Positions 41,831 to 54,269 of a DNA stretch of 64,000 bases are shown in pieces. A program made the position numbers and the translations under genes. Position 1 is the first letter of the stretch; the number at the start of each line of letters is the position of its first letter. The stretch comes from Isoetes taiwanensis (lineage: Eukaryota > Streptophyta > Lycopodiopsida > Isoetales > Isoetaceae): positions 124,001 through 188,000 of the forward strand of contig JAJEKV010000277.1 of NCBI GenBank assembly GCA_021234155.1, read 5' to 3'. The notes beneath the pieces are model-generated. The model was not told where the DNA came from and did no database searches. It saw only the letters and a program-made list of their open reading frames with translations.

Positions 41831-43766
41831 GCCACAATACATTATGAGAATATGAGCATGCCAGCAAAGCTTCGAGTTTAAAAGCATAAATCAGATTAGT
41901 CGTTGAAGATATTCCTGACAAACCTTCAACCTCAGTAGGTTAGGACCTCCAGATTATTTGAGGCAACTGCTCTAAGCAAAAAGATTGCAAAGAAAAGACT
42001 CAAATTTTGTGTTTGAAGTGCTTTTCCAAAATAAGAAAAGATAGTGTCAGCAAAGCTTATGCCATTTGCTCTCAGACTCGATGCAATCCAGATTCACAAA
42101 GATGAGTTGATATGCGAAGAATCTATGTTCAAAAGCCTCATGCAAGCAAATATGCAGAACACCCTCAAATTTACCAACCTGACCAAGTCAAAACTTTGCC
42201 AATAGTCCTGACAGCAATTTAAGACTACTTTTTTCACTTCTGACACTTTGTCCTAACTCTAATAGACTTGCAAACCTAGGACATCAAGTATTTTTCGTCA
42301 GAATCATACAAATATGCTCAAAAAATCAAGTTTTCCAAAGCAGGCTGTCACAATAGAAACCAGCACGCAAATGTTTCTAGAATGTAAAAATGATTGTGCT
42401 TAAAAAATATTATTTTGATCATAAATACTTCTAAGAGTAATGCAAATTCCAATTTTAAGAATTCTATATTTTTAGATGATAATCCATGAGCGCAATTTAA
42501 AGATTGGATTGCAAAGTGCATGCTTCGCACGTGCTGAAATGGATTTATGTAGGAAAGTATTGAATATACTTTTAACTTGTAAAGATAGCGACTAGTGATA
42601 TTTAGGCTAACCCTTGATATTTTTGGATTTTTTAATGCTTTGACACTTTTATGAACTCAGACCTTCAGGCTGATCTTATAAACTGAACAACAAGCTCTAT
42701 TCTATCAGTCAAATTCCTAAAACATCGAATTTACCTTGGCTTCTTCACTTTCAAATGCAAATGCACGAAGCAATTCTCACCAAGTTCAGATTTTCATTGA
42801 GTTGAAGATCACATAGGAGATTTAATAAGCAATCCCGAGCTCTAGAGTCTTGAACACATGATAAAAGATATGAATTAAAAAAATTTCTTCGGATTTCGAT
42901 TCAAAGAAGTCAATTCTAAAGGCAAGGAAGGTAGATTCAAGTAGGGATTGATCTTTCCAGCCAGCACCACGGGCATGCAAATCGATCTTGTCACCCAATG
43001 CCTTCAAATCGAACTTCAATGCAAAACCCCTTTCAACTTTTCCTTGTCATGATCTGTTCATGCCAAAACTGGGTCGTTTCTTTGTTTTTTTTTATTTTAT
43101 TTTTAAGGCTAAGGTCCTTTTTATGGCATGTTCAAATGAAGATGCGGGCCCTCAAGTCTATCATTAGCTAGTCAATCCGCCGAAATAGCTGGATCTTGGC
43201 ATTAGTTTTTAGGGTTCTTCAAAATCATAGACATTATATCCCACTGGTAGAACTGGCAGCCCTGGCTATATAGACGATGCTAGAAATTTTTTTATTAGCG
43301 TGGAGGTCCACGTGGGTTGTGGCCTATTGCCAGTCCACATGCCCAACTTACCACGTGGCTGATAGGGATTGGGTGGAAAAAATGACTAGGTAGGGGAGGT
43401 GGATAGATAGGCAAAAAAAAATTTTTATTGTTGTATGGGCACGATTCCCAATTTCATACATTTTGTATATATATTTTTTGATTAAAGCATTATAAATCGC
43501 CCTATGATTTTAAAAGTTGTTAAATTAGTCCCATTTAATATCTACATTTGGATGCCAGGTGTCCATGGAAGCTCCAAAAAAATGACCGTTCTACTTATAT
43601 CAGCACAATAATGGTGCAATGTTCATTATACAAATGCTACTAGAGCTAAAGAGATGACATAGCAAATTCAGAGTAACTTCAAATTGATGTCATGTCCAAA
43701 TTTCTGGGCTAAGGGATACTTCAATGGTGAGGACATCTGTATAGAGCAGTCATTCCTATATGAGTC
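41831..43766. other. Intergenic, no gene recognised
   Basis: AT-rich sequence. 43300-43370 contains ccacgtgg-type motifs (gtccacgtgggt, ccacgtggct). No frame or element end is assigned. Confidence 0.45.
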
Positions 43767-44021
43767 TTGGTTTTGCTTTACTCTACTATTTTGAGGCACT
43801 CAGGTTTGCAGCCACCTCCAGTTCCTAGTGCGCCATCATGCACAGATGCTAGCATCCAGACTGAAGAGCTCTTCCATGTTCATACCACGATGCAGACTGA
43901 TGACCACGTCCCGCCAGTCGATATGGACATCCAAAAAGAGGACATGGACACACAACCAGAGGAAGAGCCACAACGCTTTGATGAGTGCTCCCGACACCAG
44001 GAGGCTACTCCAAAAGCGTAA
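43767..44021 (+). other. Unrecognised acidic open frame, 84 codons
   Basis: The frame has an unusual regular composition: SIQTEELFHVHTTMQTDDHV, then DIQKEDMDTQPEEEPQRFDE. It has three Q-T-(E/D)- or Q-(K/P)-E-like acidic steps about 16-20 residues apart. No family is recognised. The flanks offer no splice or promoter support, and a decayed transposon gag or a spurious frame are both possible. Confidence 0.2.
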
Positions 44022-44389
44022 GACTGGGCCTTGAATTTGAAAATATACAGATACACATTCATATATAGAGGCAGCTGCACATTTGTTCACAAACATAATG
44101 CACATACGAAGGCCAAGCATCTTTACGGCAAGGAGAGTCGGGGCGCACAAACCATATTAGCCACGCTATCTTCTAGTCCATTTCTCTATGATGCAGGACA
44201 TGTTATATGTCCTGAAGCATGGCAGTCATCTTAGTGGTACTAACTTCTCCGTACAGGAAGGTTTATCTTCAGTACAGTTGACCAGGTGATGAGAGGAACT
44301 CTGCAAGGTGTGAGAGGCAAGACTTCACAAGAAATAGATAGTGTACATGGGAGGCTCAGCCCTCATTTGTGACCAGTGACCTCAAAACC

Positions 44390-44555
44390 CTTGGTTGGGT
44401 TCTTAGAACCTCTAGTGGCCTTGCTTTCTTATCTTGTTATTTTGTTAATTTGTTTTGTTTAGTTCTGATCGGGCTTTTGCCCTTTGTTTGTACTGGTCCC
44501 ATAATATGATTGGGTTCCCGTGGACGTTAAAATATTATCTATCTATCTATCATTT
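44390..44555 (+). mobile_element. SINE-like/LINE tail ending in (TATC)n, copy 2
   Basis: The 3' end gggttcccgtggacgttaaaatatt followed by (atct)n matches the 3' ends at 4606-4800 and 45193-45376. The 5' part differs (tgttaatttgttttgtttag, tcgggcttttgccc), so this is a related subfamily or a longer element. Confidence 0.5.
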
Positions 44556-45110
44556 TATAGTCTTCTTATCTTTGCAAAAGTTTGTCCACTTTATGTCTCA
44601 CAAATCGATGGTACCATTTTTGTTTTACATATGTAAATACTCTATGCCCTAGTTACTTCCTTTTTGTTATTTATTGTAAATGTTTATTCCTTTACATCCA
44701 AATATTTGGCAGGTAACCAACTTACAAATCGAGGAGGACAAATAACTTAGCTATTGAAAATCAAGATAGATTGGAGTATTTTTCCAATTAAAATTAGAAA
44801 TTACTTTTATTTCCATCGGATGAAGCACATGTAAAGCAATCAAGCATGCTAGCTACTTTAGGGCACAACATTAAGCAGTTGCTAATTGCTAGCAGTACAT
44901 CGAAAAGAGATTAAATTAATTATTTCCCACTAAAACATGTTATAGCAAATGGCTCTTACTATTACAATAACAAGCTAGCTCACTTTTTTACACATTTAAA
45001 TATATGCTTCTTGAATAGTGGACACAATTCAAACCAAACTGAGTCGGTAGAGAAAAGTATTCGCCGGGGATAGGGGAGGAGAATCTTCGCGACGGTCGAT
45101 TAATTTCTTG
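44556..45110. other. Intergenic, no gene recognised
   Basis: AT-rich sequence without a supported frame, RNA gene or element end. Confidence 0.4.
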
Positions 45111-45500
45111 TAAGAAAAAATCATAGTCACACATAAAATTTCTAAATTCTCATGAAGTTGTGGAGGGTGCTATTTTCGATTCCACTACCTGTACCACTAG
45201 CATTAGCATTAGCATTATCTTATCTTATTCTTGGTAGCCTTTAATATTTGATTATTGTGTTTGGTGATGGGGCCTAGTCCCCAGGTTTTAGATGGGCTGT
45301 TGCTCTTGCATGTGCCGTCCCATAACCCGTTGGGTTCCCGTGGACGTAAAAATTCATCTTATCTTATCTTATCTTGACGATTGGAACACATGGGCAACAA
45401 ATGTCTCTATGGTCTACTTGTACGCAGATTTCTCCCATATTTCAAAGTCTCTTCATGATAAACATCATATTGTCAAAAGCAGGTTGTAATTATTTTATAC
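45111..45500. repeat. Dispersed repeat R3, copy 1, carrying the 45193-45376 insertion
   Basis: The flanks (cacataaaatttctaaattctcat ... gagggtgctatttt, and cgattggaacacatgggcaa) match 52885-53005, where the two parts are adjacent. The SINE-like sequence is therefore an insertion into this copy. Confidence 0.65.
45193..45376 (+). mobile_element. SINE-like/LINE tail ending in (TTATC)n, copy 3
   Basis: About 184 bp from accactagcattagcatta to the (cttat)n tail, nearly collinear with 4606-4800. The empty site at about 52950 supports insertion and bounds its length. Target duplication not resolved by eye. Confidence 0.65.
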
Positions 45501-45667
45501 GTAACCGACATAGAATCAAGTACTTTGAAACACCCAAACATTGAAGCTTTTTGTTATACTTACAAGAAACTTATCAGCCTGCCTACTCGGCCAATGAACG
45601 CTTTCTCTTCCCCAACTCGTGTATGCATGCTAAAACCGTAAGTCGTAAGTACATAATTTTTCAATTT

Positions 45668-45779
45668 GAATATGAAGGATGCTTGCATGCACATTGAATC
45701 TTAATTTGCTTTTGAAAAGATGTGAATATGAAGGATGCTTGCATGCACATTGAATCTTAATTTGCTTATGAAAAGATGC
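45668..45779 (+). repeat. 56-bp tandem duplication
   Basis: gaatatgaaggatgcttgca ... aatttgctt(t/a)tgaaaagatg occurs at 45668 and 45724 with almost no divergence, so it is recent. Confidence 0.9.
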
Positions 45780-45814
45780 ACGAGCTGAGAAGGTGGACTA
45801 TGAGCCTTGAGAAA

Positions 45815-45985
45815 TTAGGATGTATGAGTTTCGCTAAATAAGACCTATGAACCATGCTACATGTCAAATTTGTCCAACATATAGGACCACCAAAGTAAGA
45901 ATTTAGGATGTATGAGTTTTGCTAATAAGACCTATGAACCACGCTACATGTCAAATTGCTCCAACATATACGACTACCAAAGTAA
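45815..45985 (+). repeat. 88-bp tandem duplication
   Basis: ttaggatgtatgagttt(c/t)gct ... gacctatgaacca(t/c)gctacatg repeats at 45815 and 45903 with a few differences. Confidence 0.88.
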
Positions 45986-48389
45986 AAAGTATCCACTTTT
46001 GTAGGCATCTAGGTGCACTTGTTACAAAAGATGTTTTGTATTAAATCAAAAGAGCATTTATCTTCACTGAGATATTAGAAAAAAGGAGTGTCTCATCATC
46101 ATCCCGTATCTACGTGCTAGAACCTGCAGGGGTTGGACCTGCACTTTCTCACCTCATGTTCTAGTGCGTAGGATGGATGTCGAGGTTCTTCGTTTAATCT
46201 TGTGAGCTTTGTTGTGAATCTAAAAACTTAAAACAATAAGAGAGTGTAATGTGGGCAAGTAATGGTATGAACATGCAAGAACTAAGCAGATGCCATGCCT
46301 TCAAACCCATTTGCAGACGCTACTATTAGGATATACTCATCATTTTCTGTAATGTTCAACTATCTGAGGAGCTCAGATATCAATGGTCCGCTAACGTGCT
46401 ATACAATTCCAACATATTGATATCGCTGATACGCCATGCACAATGAGAATCCTTGATATTATCCATGAATAAAAGCTAGAATCTATTGTCCGAATGGAGA
46501 AAGGCAAGAGCATATACATAGCAACAACATATATACACCAACCACCATTTGCCGACGAAAAAGGAACTACCAAAGACAAAATTGATGCAAAAGATAAAAC
46601 TATTCATTTATCCGTTGCTCAAGTTAAAAAGACCATATGTGATCTAAAACTTAAATGGGATGAGGGAAGGTGCAAAAATCTACTCGCTATAGAATACACC
46701 ATGTCGGTTGCAAAAAAGAGATCAGACGTCGAGGCGCTTTGCATGTAAAAAAGCTTAGTAACAAAGATTATATCACCACTCACATTGTTTACTCCAGGTT
46801 CTATGATCAGCAAAAATAGGCGTATAGGCTTCCGGTTCAAGGAAAGGTTCCAAAGAAGGCAAAACGAATTTCCGCCAGAAGTTTTTTTTGCTCCATAGTT
46901 TGTTATGGCCTCGCTGACCCATTGCCGCCCTATCCAAATCTGTTGCTCCACCGGACATGCATCATTTGCCATTGCCACAAATGTAATGATGACCGCCATG
47001 GCTGCCATATATGTAAAACATAAAAGACATCATCATGGTTATAGTTCGCTTTTTTGAAACCTAAATTGGAAGCGTATGGCATAGAAAGAATAGTTTAAAC
47101 GCCGTGATTCTTGAAAGAAGATTAGTCATGTTTGAATCCAGCAGCAAAAGTCGCCATAGAATTCCAAAGGGCGAAAACACGTGGCCATGGGAACCAAAGT
47201 TAATTGACGCCGATCAAAACCCCCGCAAAATAGTTAGCGTAAAATGAAGCAAGTTGGAAAATGCTGCGCCCAAATGCCTGATAATACACACCATTGTTTG
47301 TTATTCGAAACTAACAATATCTCCATCCCATCTCAAGCGCCATTGAACCAAAGAAATCAATAGAAAGTGAAAAATGTCGAAATAGAAGTAAAATGCAATA
47401 GGCTCTCACATTTCTAAAACACGATGTCATTCGAATGAGAAGCTCCAAAATCCGCTTTTTTTTTTTTCCTTCGCTTTCCTTCGCTTTTCCTTCGCTTTCC
47501 CTGTTAGAAAATAATCCCAAGAAGGAAAGAGGGCATGCCCCCATAACCTCGAAACAGTCGTTCCTCTCGGTGCAGCTATCCCGCCGAATAAAGATCAACA
47601 AAACCCATTTGCCGCCTCTAGGAATGAAACCCAAGAAGCCCCAAACGCAAAGAAACACTTAAGAAGATGGATGGAGTACCGGAAAGAACCATTTAAATGG
47701 TGAAAGGGGGTGCAACCGACGAAAAACCCTCCGTCCGCCGGAGATAGGCAAGGAAAATGAACCCGCTTCTTGATTTTAATGTTCTGTTCAATCAAAGCCG
47801 AGAATCGCTTCTTGCCTACAGGAATAGGGCAAAATCCTCTGCTGTTTTGGAGATGGATCACCAAACCGCCCTGAAAACTCGAAGCCCCTTTTGAGCCTAC
47901 CTTGCATTCTTCAATCCGCGATTAGGGTTTTGGCATGATCTCGGGCCGCCGCTATGTTGTTCTTCCAAATTTTCTAAACCATGACGGTCGGGGAAGAGCG
48001 TAATATTTTATTACCGTGTCATTTGAACAAGGTTGAAGTAGGGATTTAAGCAATGTTGCGGCCAGATCAACAAGGTCATCGGCAAATTTATAATAATCGC
48101 GGGCTAACGCTAGCGGGCGTGGAGATTACGATCGACGGCGGGCCGATCTCACGGAATGGGGCGAGAGGAAGTGGAGTGAGAGAAGGAGATTCGACGGAGG
48201 AGATTGATTCAAAGCGGATAAGAACAAAAACGTGGCATCCCTAGTTTTTTTCCTCTTTTCTTCAATTTGAAAATGCAATGGGTGCATGCGAAGTCCTTAG
48301 CGGGGCTGCGCTCAGCCAAAAAAAATTACCTCCTATTTTTTAAGAACAGAAAACACACTGCTTTATATATGGTATGATAGTGTCCAACT
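45986..48389. other. Intergenic, no gene recognised
   Basis: An 84-codon plus-strand frame (46494-46748) rich in Lys/Asp and a 129-codon minus-strand frame (47008-46619) with a signal-like start (MAAMAVIITFVAMANDACPV) have no recognised family. 47440-47510 is a T/C-rich run with repeated ctttccttcg. No element ends found. Confidence 0.35.
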
Positions 48390-48800
48390 ATTATAAAAGC
48401 AAGCTTTAAAGTGAGGCTTTCTAGGAGCAACAACGACGTTTAATGAAGCGGTATTCGTTGCATACGTACAAATAAAGCTTCATAAAGATATTATGTGTTG
48501 GACATGGGGTCACATAAGTTTCATTCATATAAATTCGTTTAAAGCTTTTCCCATGTTTCGAACATGAGCAACATTTTATGTAGAAGGACTTTTGGTTAGA
48601 ATTATCATAAATTCACAAAGCCCATTTTATGTTTTATAAACTACAAGGGTTTTAGGGGCAAGTTACAAGACTTGCCAATGGACTAGAGGCATAAGGCTCG
48701 GCATTGTACTCGCCACTTCCAAGGTTCGTCTTGTGCATCTCGCCCTTGTATGGCGTAAAACCCACAAGGGGGCTTTTATGTATATTACTTAAAATTATCT
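48390..48800 (+). repeat. Dispersed repeat R4, copy 1 (most complete)
   Basis: Holds in order ggctttctagga, acgacgtttaat, tacgtacaaataaa, atgtttcgaacatg, (a)aaggacttttg, gcccattttatg and ggcgtaaaacccacaaggggg. The same blocks recur at 53088-53600 (with an insertion) and the 3' part at 56396-56640. Confidence 0.7.
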
Positions 48801-49023
48801 AAATGTTTTCAATGCATGCAACGTTGTAGAAATAGAAGAATTTTTAACATTGAAATATATGCTTAATCCATGTGCCTTCAAATGAGTTGTGTTTCGTTTT
48901 TATATTTCATCAGTAGCCTATAATTCAATAGTAAGTGCTTCAATATGAATAGCAAAAGAAAACAATATACACCATGTTTTGGACTGGGCCAATCATGTCC
49001 TCGTGCCTTGACGATTGAGGGGT

Positions 49024-49179
49024 GCTTTCAATATTTTATAATTGCCCATCCATGACCACGTCAAAGACCTAGGATATAATTGGGATGGGAAATGGATGGC
49101 AGCTTTCAATATTTTGTAATTGCCCATCCATGACTACGTCAAAGACCTAGGATCTAATTGGGATGGGAAATGGATGGCA
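49024..49179 (+). repeat. 78-bp tandem duplication
   Basis: gctttcaatatttt(a/g)taattg ... gggatgggaaatggatggca occurs at 49024 and 49102 with about three differences. Confidence 0.9.
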
Positions 49180-51320
49180 GGCCTTAGTCTGCATAGTGAT
49201 TTCAGTAGCATGCATCATAGAATCTATTTTGAAATTCCATTTCATTGCCATTGCAAAGGACTCTAGATTTAATATGGAGGACCCCCTTCTTTCATTGGCA
49301 TTCTCATCTTGTCTTAAACATCATTTTTTTCTTTAATTCTTGCACCTCTTCTTGCTGCATTAACCTCCTCACTTTCTCTTCCAGATACCCAAGGGGGTAT
49401 TGGGCTCGTCTAAACTAAGGCATGTATTGTGCAAATCAAATATCCCCTTGCTTATCCCACAAGTCAAATACCCCTTGCTTATTCCACAAGTCGAATACCC
49501 CTTGTCCCCACCTTGGGTATTAGGTCCAATTTTAAGTTAACTTCTTATGGCTTTTTCATCTCCTCTAGATCATGAAATAGAGACATGTGAATGGTTCTAT
49601 GGGCAATGCATAGTTTAGTATACGCATACTCAAGTGGTCAATCAATGGTTGTGATTTTCTATTCAATTAACATTGTTTATTTTCCATTATCATTATTGGT
49701 AATGGTTCATACAACAAATTGCTAAATGTTTATTCAATTTCCATTATTAGTTTGAGTTATAACTTGTATACAAAACAAGTTCTTTACAATTAAACATACA
49801 ATAACAAAGTAAATAATTATGATTTGCTTCTACATAATCGAGCAATGACATTTACAAAGTTTTAAAATGCATGAGATAGAATCACATATTTCTTAGGAAA
49901 ATCGATGCAGATGGAGAGGTGAAAGAAAACATCATTTCGCGGGTCGCTGTTTCCATTGTGGTAGCCTGTAAAGTTTGGATCTGATTCTGTTCCCCAATTG
50001 CTGCAAGGGGTAAATGAATTCATCAATTTCTTTTCCATAGAGGAATTAAACTGGTAAGATGATGAATGAAAGTACTGTGTCAGTTCAATTGTAGCTTTGC
50101 AACTAAAAGTCCATTGTACACGTTCAAGTGTGTCCTTTTGGTGCATTTGCAGGATTCTGTAAGGTGGAGGCTACAAACAAAGTAGCAATGCAGAATATTA
50201 GACTAAGACAATTTGGTTTTCTGCATAAATATGATATAGCCATATTCTCACTCACGTCGTGCCAAGACTCTTGTATAAAAGTCCAATGAGATTTTGGGAT
50301 CCTTAATCTGATACATCTGCACCATTTCAAAATCTAAGTTTAACTTAATCCACTCACAAGGTTGTTATAGAAAATATGAATGCCCCACAGTTTGCTGCAT
50401 AAAATAGGCTTTCGTTGCTTCATCTGGTGTCTCACAAAGCCCAGGATTGTTTGCTACAGATTCTGCCTCAGTTTCATTGTTCGGATGCCAAATAATCTTG
50501 TATGCTGCAAACGAACACAATAGGAATCAAAGAAAAATGTAGGAACTCAAGCAAAACATCAACATTATTAAAGACTGGACCAACTATCTTGCATTTTAAA
50601 AAAACCTAGCTATAACCCTATGACGTATCAAATTATCAGAATAATCTTGATATATAGACAAAAGAACGGAGTTAAAAGAGTTAATGTGTTGATTGAACAT
50701 CCTACATTAGCTCTGAGCTGGCCACAACATATGAATCTTCTTCGTTCAACATATGAATCTAACAAGTATGCATTCATGGAGGCTATACGGGTAGTCAAAT
50801 GATGATATATTTGAGTTCTTAACATCTTCTTGACATCACAAAGTCCTTACAACAAAACCATCATGGAACATAACACAATTTGTTCCGCCAAGTCTAGATA
50901 TTTGCTCAATTTGTTGCTTAAAAGTACCTTTTGGTAAGAATCTAACATGCTTTAGAATCGAAAGTACTGAAATGAGAGAATTTCTACATCATGCCTCAAA
51001 CCAACCAAAAGATGATAGATTAAACCTTAAAACAAACCCGCCTATATCAGATACGCTCACGAGCTTGGCGTGGCGGTGAAAACACCAGCCGAAGTATCTT
51101 ATGCAACACTCACATGGACGAACGGAATTGCAGCTGCGGCAACCATGCAGCTGCAACCAATCTGGCTTATTCCCCGTTGTATTCACATGATTATATCCCT
51201 AAAATCAATCCAACCAGACCGCTAACGATAGAGAAAAAATAGCAACAGACTAGGAAAGACCCGCCGCCAAATTAGGAGCAAAATTTAAGAGGAACGTTTT
51301 CCAGAATTTTGCACGGAGAG
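49180..51320. other. Intergenic, no gene recognised
   Basis: Short direct repeats of (cacaagtc)aa(a)taccccttgcttat at 49440-49505. Minus-strand text between 51190 and 49860 is open in places but matches no family known to me. Confidence 0.4.
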
Positions 51321-51324
51321 AATG

Positions 51325-51402
51325 GGACCGGATTTTTGCACAAGTTTACAGAATTTTGCACGATTACACAGAATTGGACCGGATTTTTGCACAAGATTTT
51401 TG
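51325..51402 (+). repeat. Short tandem repeat of a ttttgcac-rich unit
   Basis: gaccggatttttgcacaag occurs at 51328 and 51378, with further ttttgcac copies between and after. Confidence 0.75.
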
Positions 51403-52861
51403 CACATCCGGATCGAACCCACTTGATAATTGGATGTGTCCCTTGGGATTAAACAAGTCTGTAGCATTCATTCAAAGGTCGGGTTTCTGCGGTTATGTAC
51501 AGCGATTTTTTGAACAGAGAATCGGTTTTTTAATAGAATCAAGTCTAATTCTTCCTGAAATCGAGCAGACCTTCGTGAATGGATCCTTTTGAACAATCGG
51601 AAGCTATTGATCCAGTTTACTTTGAAGAATATGATCGATCCATACAGGCAGCCGAGTTTCATTGTGAGGATTCGGCATTTAATGAGCTATGGAAATCCAC
51701 AGCCGATACTCACAGAAACCTGTTCATGTGAATATAACATGGAGTAGAAGCTGCTTTGCAGCCACGTGTTGCAGCCATGCGTTTCCAGCCACATCCCAGC
51801 CAAATCCGCGGACGCCTATCAGCGTGGTGGTAGAGCACTTTGGAAGGGGAAACTTCGAGGCGTGGAATTCCCTGGAAGAAATCGCCTCGGGCGGCGCCGC
51901 TGAATGGGCGGCAGGCGGCCGTATAGGTTTTTCCCGAAACTCCCTCGCGGATCGGAAGTTTCCAGCCAGAACTTCGCTAGACCCTAAAATTTCCCCATTT
52001 CCTAATCTGTAGTGAGAAAGAATGCTGGAAGCCATTTTAATCCAATGTTTATCCTTTTTATTCATGTGGTTTCTTGATTTTTTTGGCAGAAGATCAGCCA
52101 TGGCTAGGATAAGAGATGCTTGAACGAATCATAGCTAGGTAGTGATGCAGAGCATGCAGGTCTTTTGGAGCAGAACTTTCGGCTATGGCAGAGGGCAAAA
52201 AACGTCTCTGAAAAAGAGGCAAAATCTTGGCCATAGAGCTTCCGGTATGGCACAGGGAAAAGAGGTTTTAGAGCTCTTACCCTCACAAATTGGTCCACAT
52301 CAAAAATTCTGCATCTAAATCATTCTATATAGCACCTGCAGTGCAAGAAGAAGCCGGAAATTGTCAGAGCAGATGCCCTTCATCGCAGAGCAGGGGACTC
52401 GAAATCTTGGAAACCCTGGTGGCGCCACCAAATTGCCACCAGAAACTTAGACTCTAAAATTACCTAAAATAAAAATGCCCTGAAACCGTCGGAAATTTTA
52501 GGGTCTCGCAGGTTACGAAGCAGCGTTGAAGCTGTTGCCGGCAGGCTCCCGCAACTGCAAAAAAGTTTTCTCATGTGAACGTGCCATTAGCCGGAGCCTC
52601 GCCGCGTGCTGCCGCTCATTGTCGCACTGCAACTCGAAATAAACCTAAATATTATGTTGCATAGAACCCTAAGCATTCCTGAGGTATTTGACTCGCAGTT
52701 TAGAACAATGACGAATTGATAGGTCGAATACCCATTCTGCAGGAATTTTTTTCTTGTCAAAACCTGTATTGGAAGAGCCGAATACCCTCGCATGGTATTC
52801 GGCTTGGGGTTTCGTGGAATCGAGGCCCAAAAGTGGAGCCAATATTTCTTTTGGATGTTAA
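51403..52861. other. Intergenic, no gene recognised
   Basis: GC content rises at 51830-51960 (ggcggcgcc, gcggcaggcggc), and open frames exist on both strands there, but none gives a known protein. Confidence 0.4.
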
Positions 52862-53010
52862 AGCCAAACTATAAGAAAAACATCACAATCGCACATTAAA
52901 TTTTTAAATTCTCATTAAGTTGTTGAGGGTGCTATTTTTGCTTCCTCTACCTACTTTAACAATTGGGACACACGGGCAATAAAGTCTCAATGGCTTACTT
53001 ACTTGTACAT
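52862..53010. repeat. Dispersed repeat R3, copy 2 (unoccupied site)
   Basis: Matches 45111-45192 plus 45377-45430 without the SINE-like insertion, giving an in-window empty site. Confidence 0.6.
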
Positions 53011-53087
53011 CAATGATCAAAGTCAATTCGTTCATTAATTGCAATTATAAGGTCATTTGAAAGCAAGTTGTAATTACTTATATGTAA

Positions 53088-53600
53088 GGCTTTCTAGAAG
53101 AACCAACGACGTTTAATAAAGTTGCATGCATTCATGTATGGCGGCATGGAATCTGGGAAGCGGATTCCAGGGAGTCCCGCGACCGGCGGGAGCCGGGAGC
53201 GGGTCCTGGAATCAGTGACCTAGTTCCAGGCCGCCACAACATGGTAACTGGGTCGCAGCGTCAAATTTACCTTCTTATTACCTGCTGAGCGGAATCATCA
53301 TGCCGCTTTCCACTCCGGAGGCGGAATCAGCGTCCCAGTTTCCATGTTGTAAAAGCTTTTGACTGCCTTGTGTACAAATAAAGGCCCACAAACGTGTCAT
53401 GTTTCCTACGAAGTTTTGTCTAAAGGTTTTTCGATGTTTCGAACATGGGCAACATTCCATGTGAAAGAACTTCTCTTGAAATTATTCTAAAATCACACTA
53501 TTACTTAAAAATGATGCCACTACAATATGTGCATAACTTCAACAAAAGTCCATTTTATATACTTGATAACTTGCCGAAAGATGAGGGTCCTCTGCCAAGC
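53088..53600 (+). repeat. Dispersed repeat R4, copy 2 (interrupted)
   Basis: taaggctttctagaagaacc ... acgacgtttaataaa is separated from tgtacaaataaagg by about 240 bp of GC-rich hairpin sequence absent from copy 1. The rest (gatgtttcgaacatgggcaa onward) follows copy 1. Confidence 0.65.
53139..53350. mobile_element. Two abutting hairpins, possible nested foldback elements
   Basis: Hairpin A: tggcggcatggaa (53139-53151) pairs with ttccaggccgcca (53224-53236), 12 of 13 bases. Hairpin B: acaacatggtaactgggtcgc (53236-53256) pairs with gcgtcccagtttccatgttgt (53330-53350), 19 of 21. They share base 53236. The block is GC-rich and interrupts repeat R4. No coding potential. Confidence 0.6.
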
Positions 53601-54269
53601 TTCGGAAAACACGGAGTTAGTCTCCTTAATTTCCGGTTTGTCTCCTTAATTTCCACTTCAGTTTTGAACAAGTCGGAAGCTGGTTCCAACAAAAAAAAAA
53701 CAGTAACTTGGCGATCTACACGTTATTGGATAACAAAAGTAGCAAATTTCTGGAAACTTTATAAGTGTGCCGGGGAATTTTATCAGGTTAGTAGTATTTA
53801 GACTTTACTTTCAAAAACGCTACTGATGGTGACCATACGTGCGGGGCAGTGCAGTTCGTAGGCTCATCAGTTCGAGAATAGGAACGAGGCCTCAAAAAGC
53901 AAAGAGAGAGTGAGATTATCCAAACAAAAGGATATAGCAGGGATGCCTCCATCCAAATCGATTGATTCTAAACTAGTTTACCTTCAAAATATCGATGGCA
54001 TTTTACCTATTAATTTATAATGGAAACGGGGTTTCCGGTTCAAGTCTATAAATTCCAGTAGTTGCTTATTGAAGGCGGCAATTTTTTTAGTAGATTTAAT
54101 CAGGGATTTAAAAGCCTGTCCTCTGCTAGAAATGGGTAGACGGTGCCACAATAGCTGCGTTAGCTATGCGAGTAGATATTTTGGCTGAATCTATCTCATC
54201 AACACAATCTACCTTTCTCCCTCGTGGCTGCTGTTCTCAATAACATGGCTGCTGTTACAAAGTCATACA
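53601..54269. other. Intergenic, no gene recognised
   Basis: May include decayed 5' LINE sequence belonging to the element that follows, but no motif was secured before 54280. Confidence 0.35.

Noticed and set aside
46619-47008. 129-codon minus-strand frame with a signal-peptide-like start
   Set aside because: No domain, splice signal or homologue is recognised, and the hydrophobic start alone is weak evidence.
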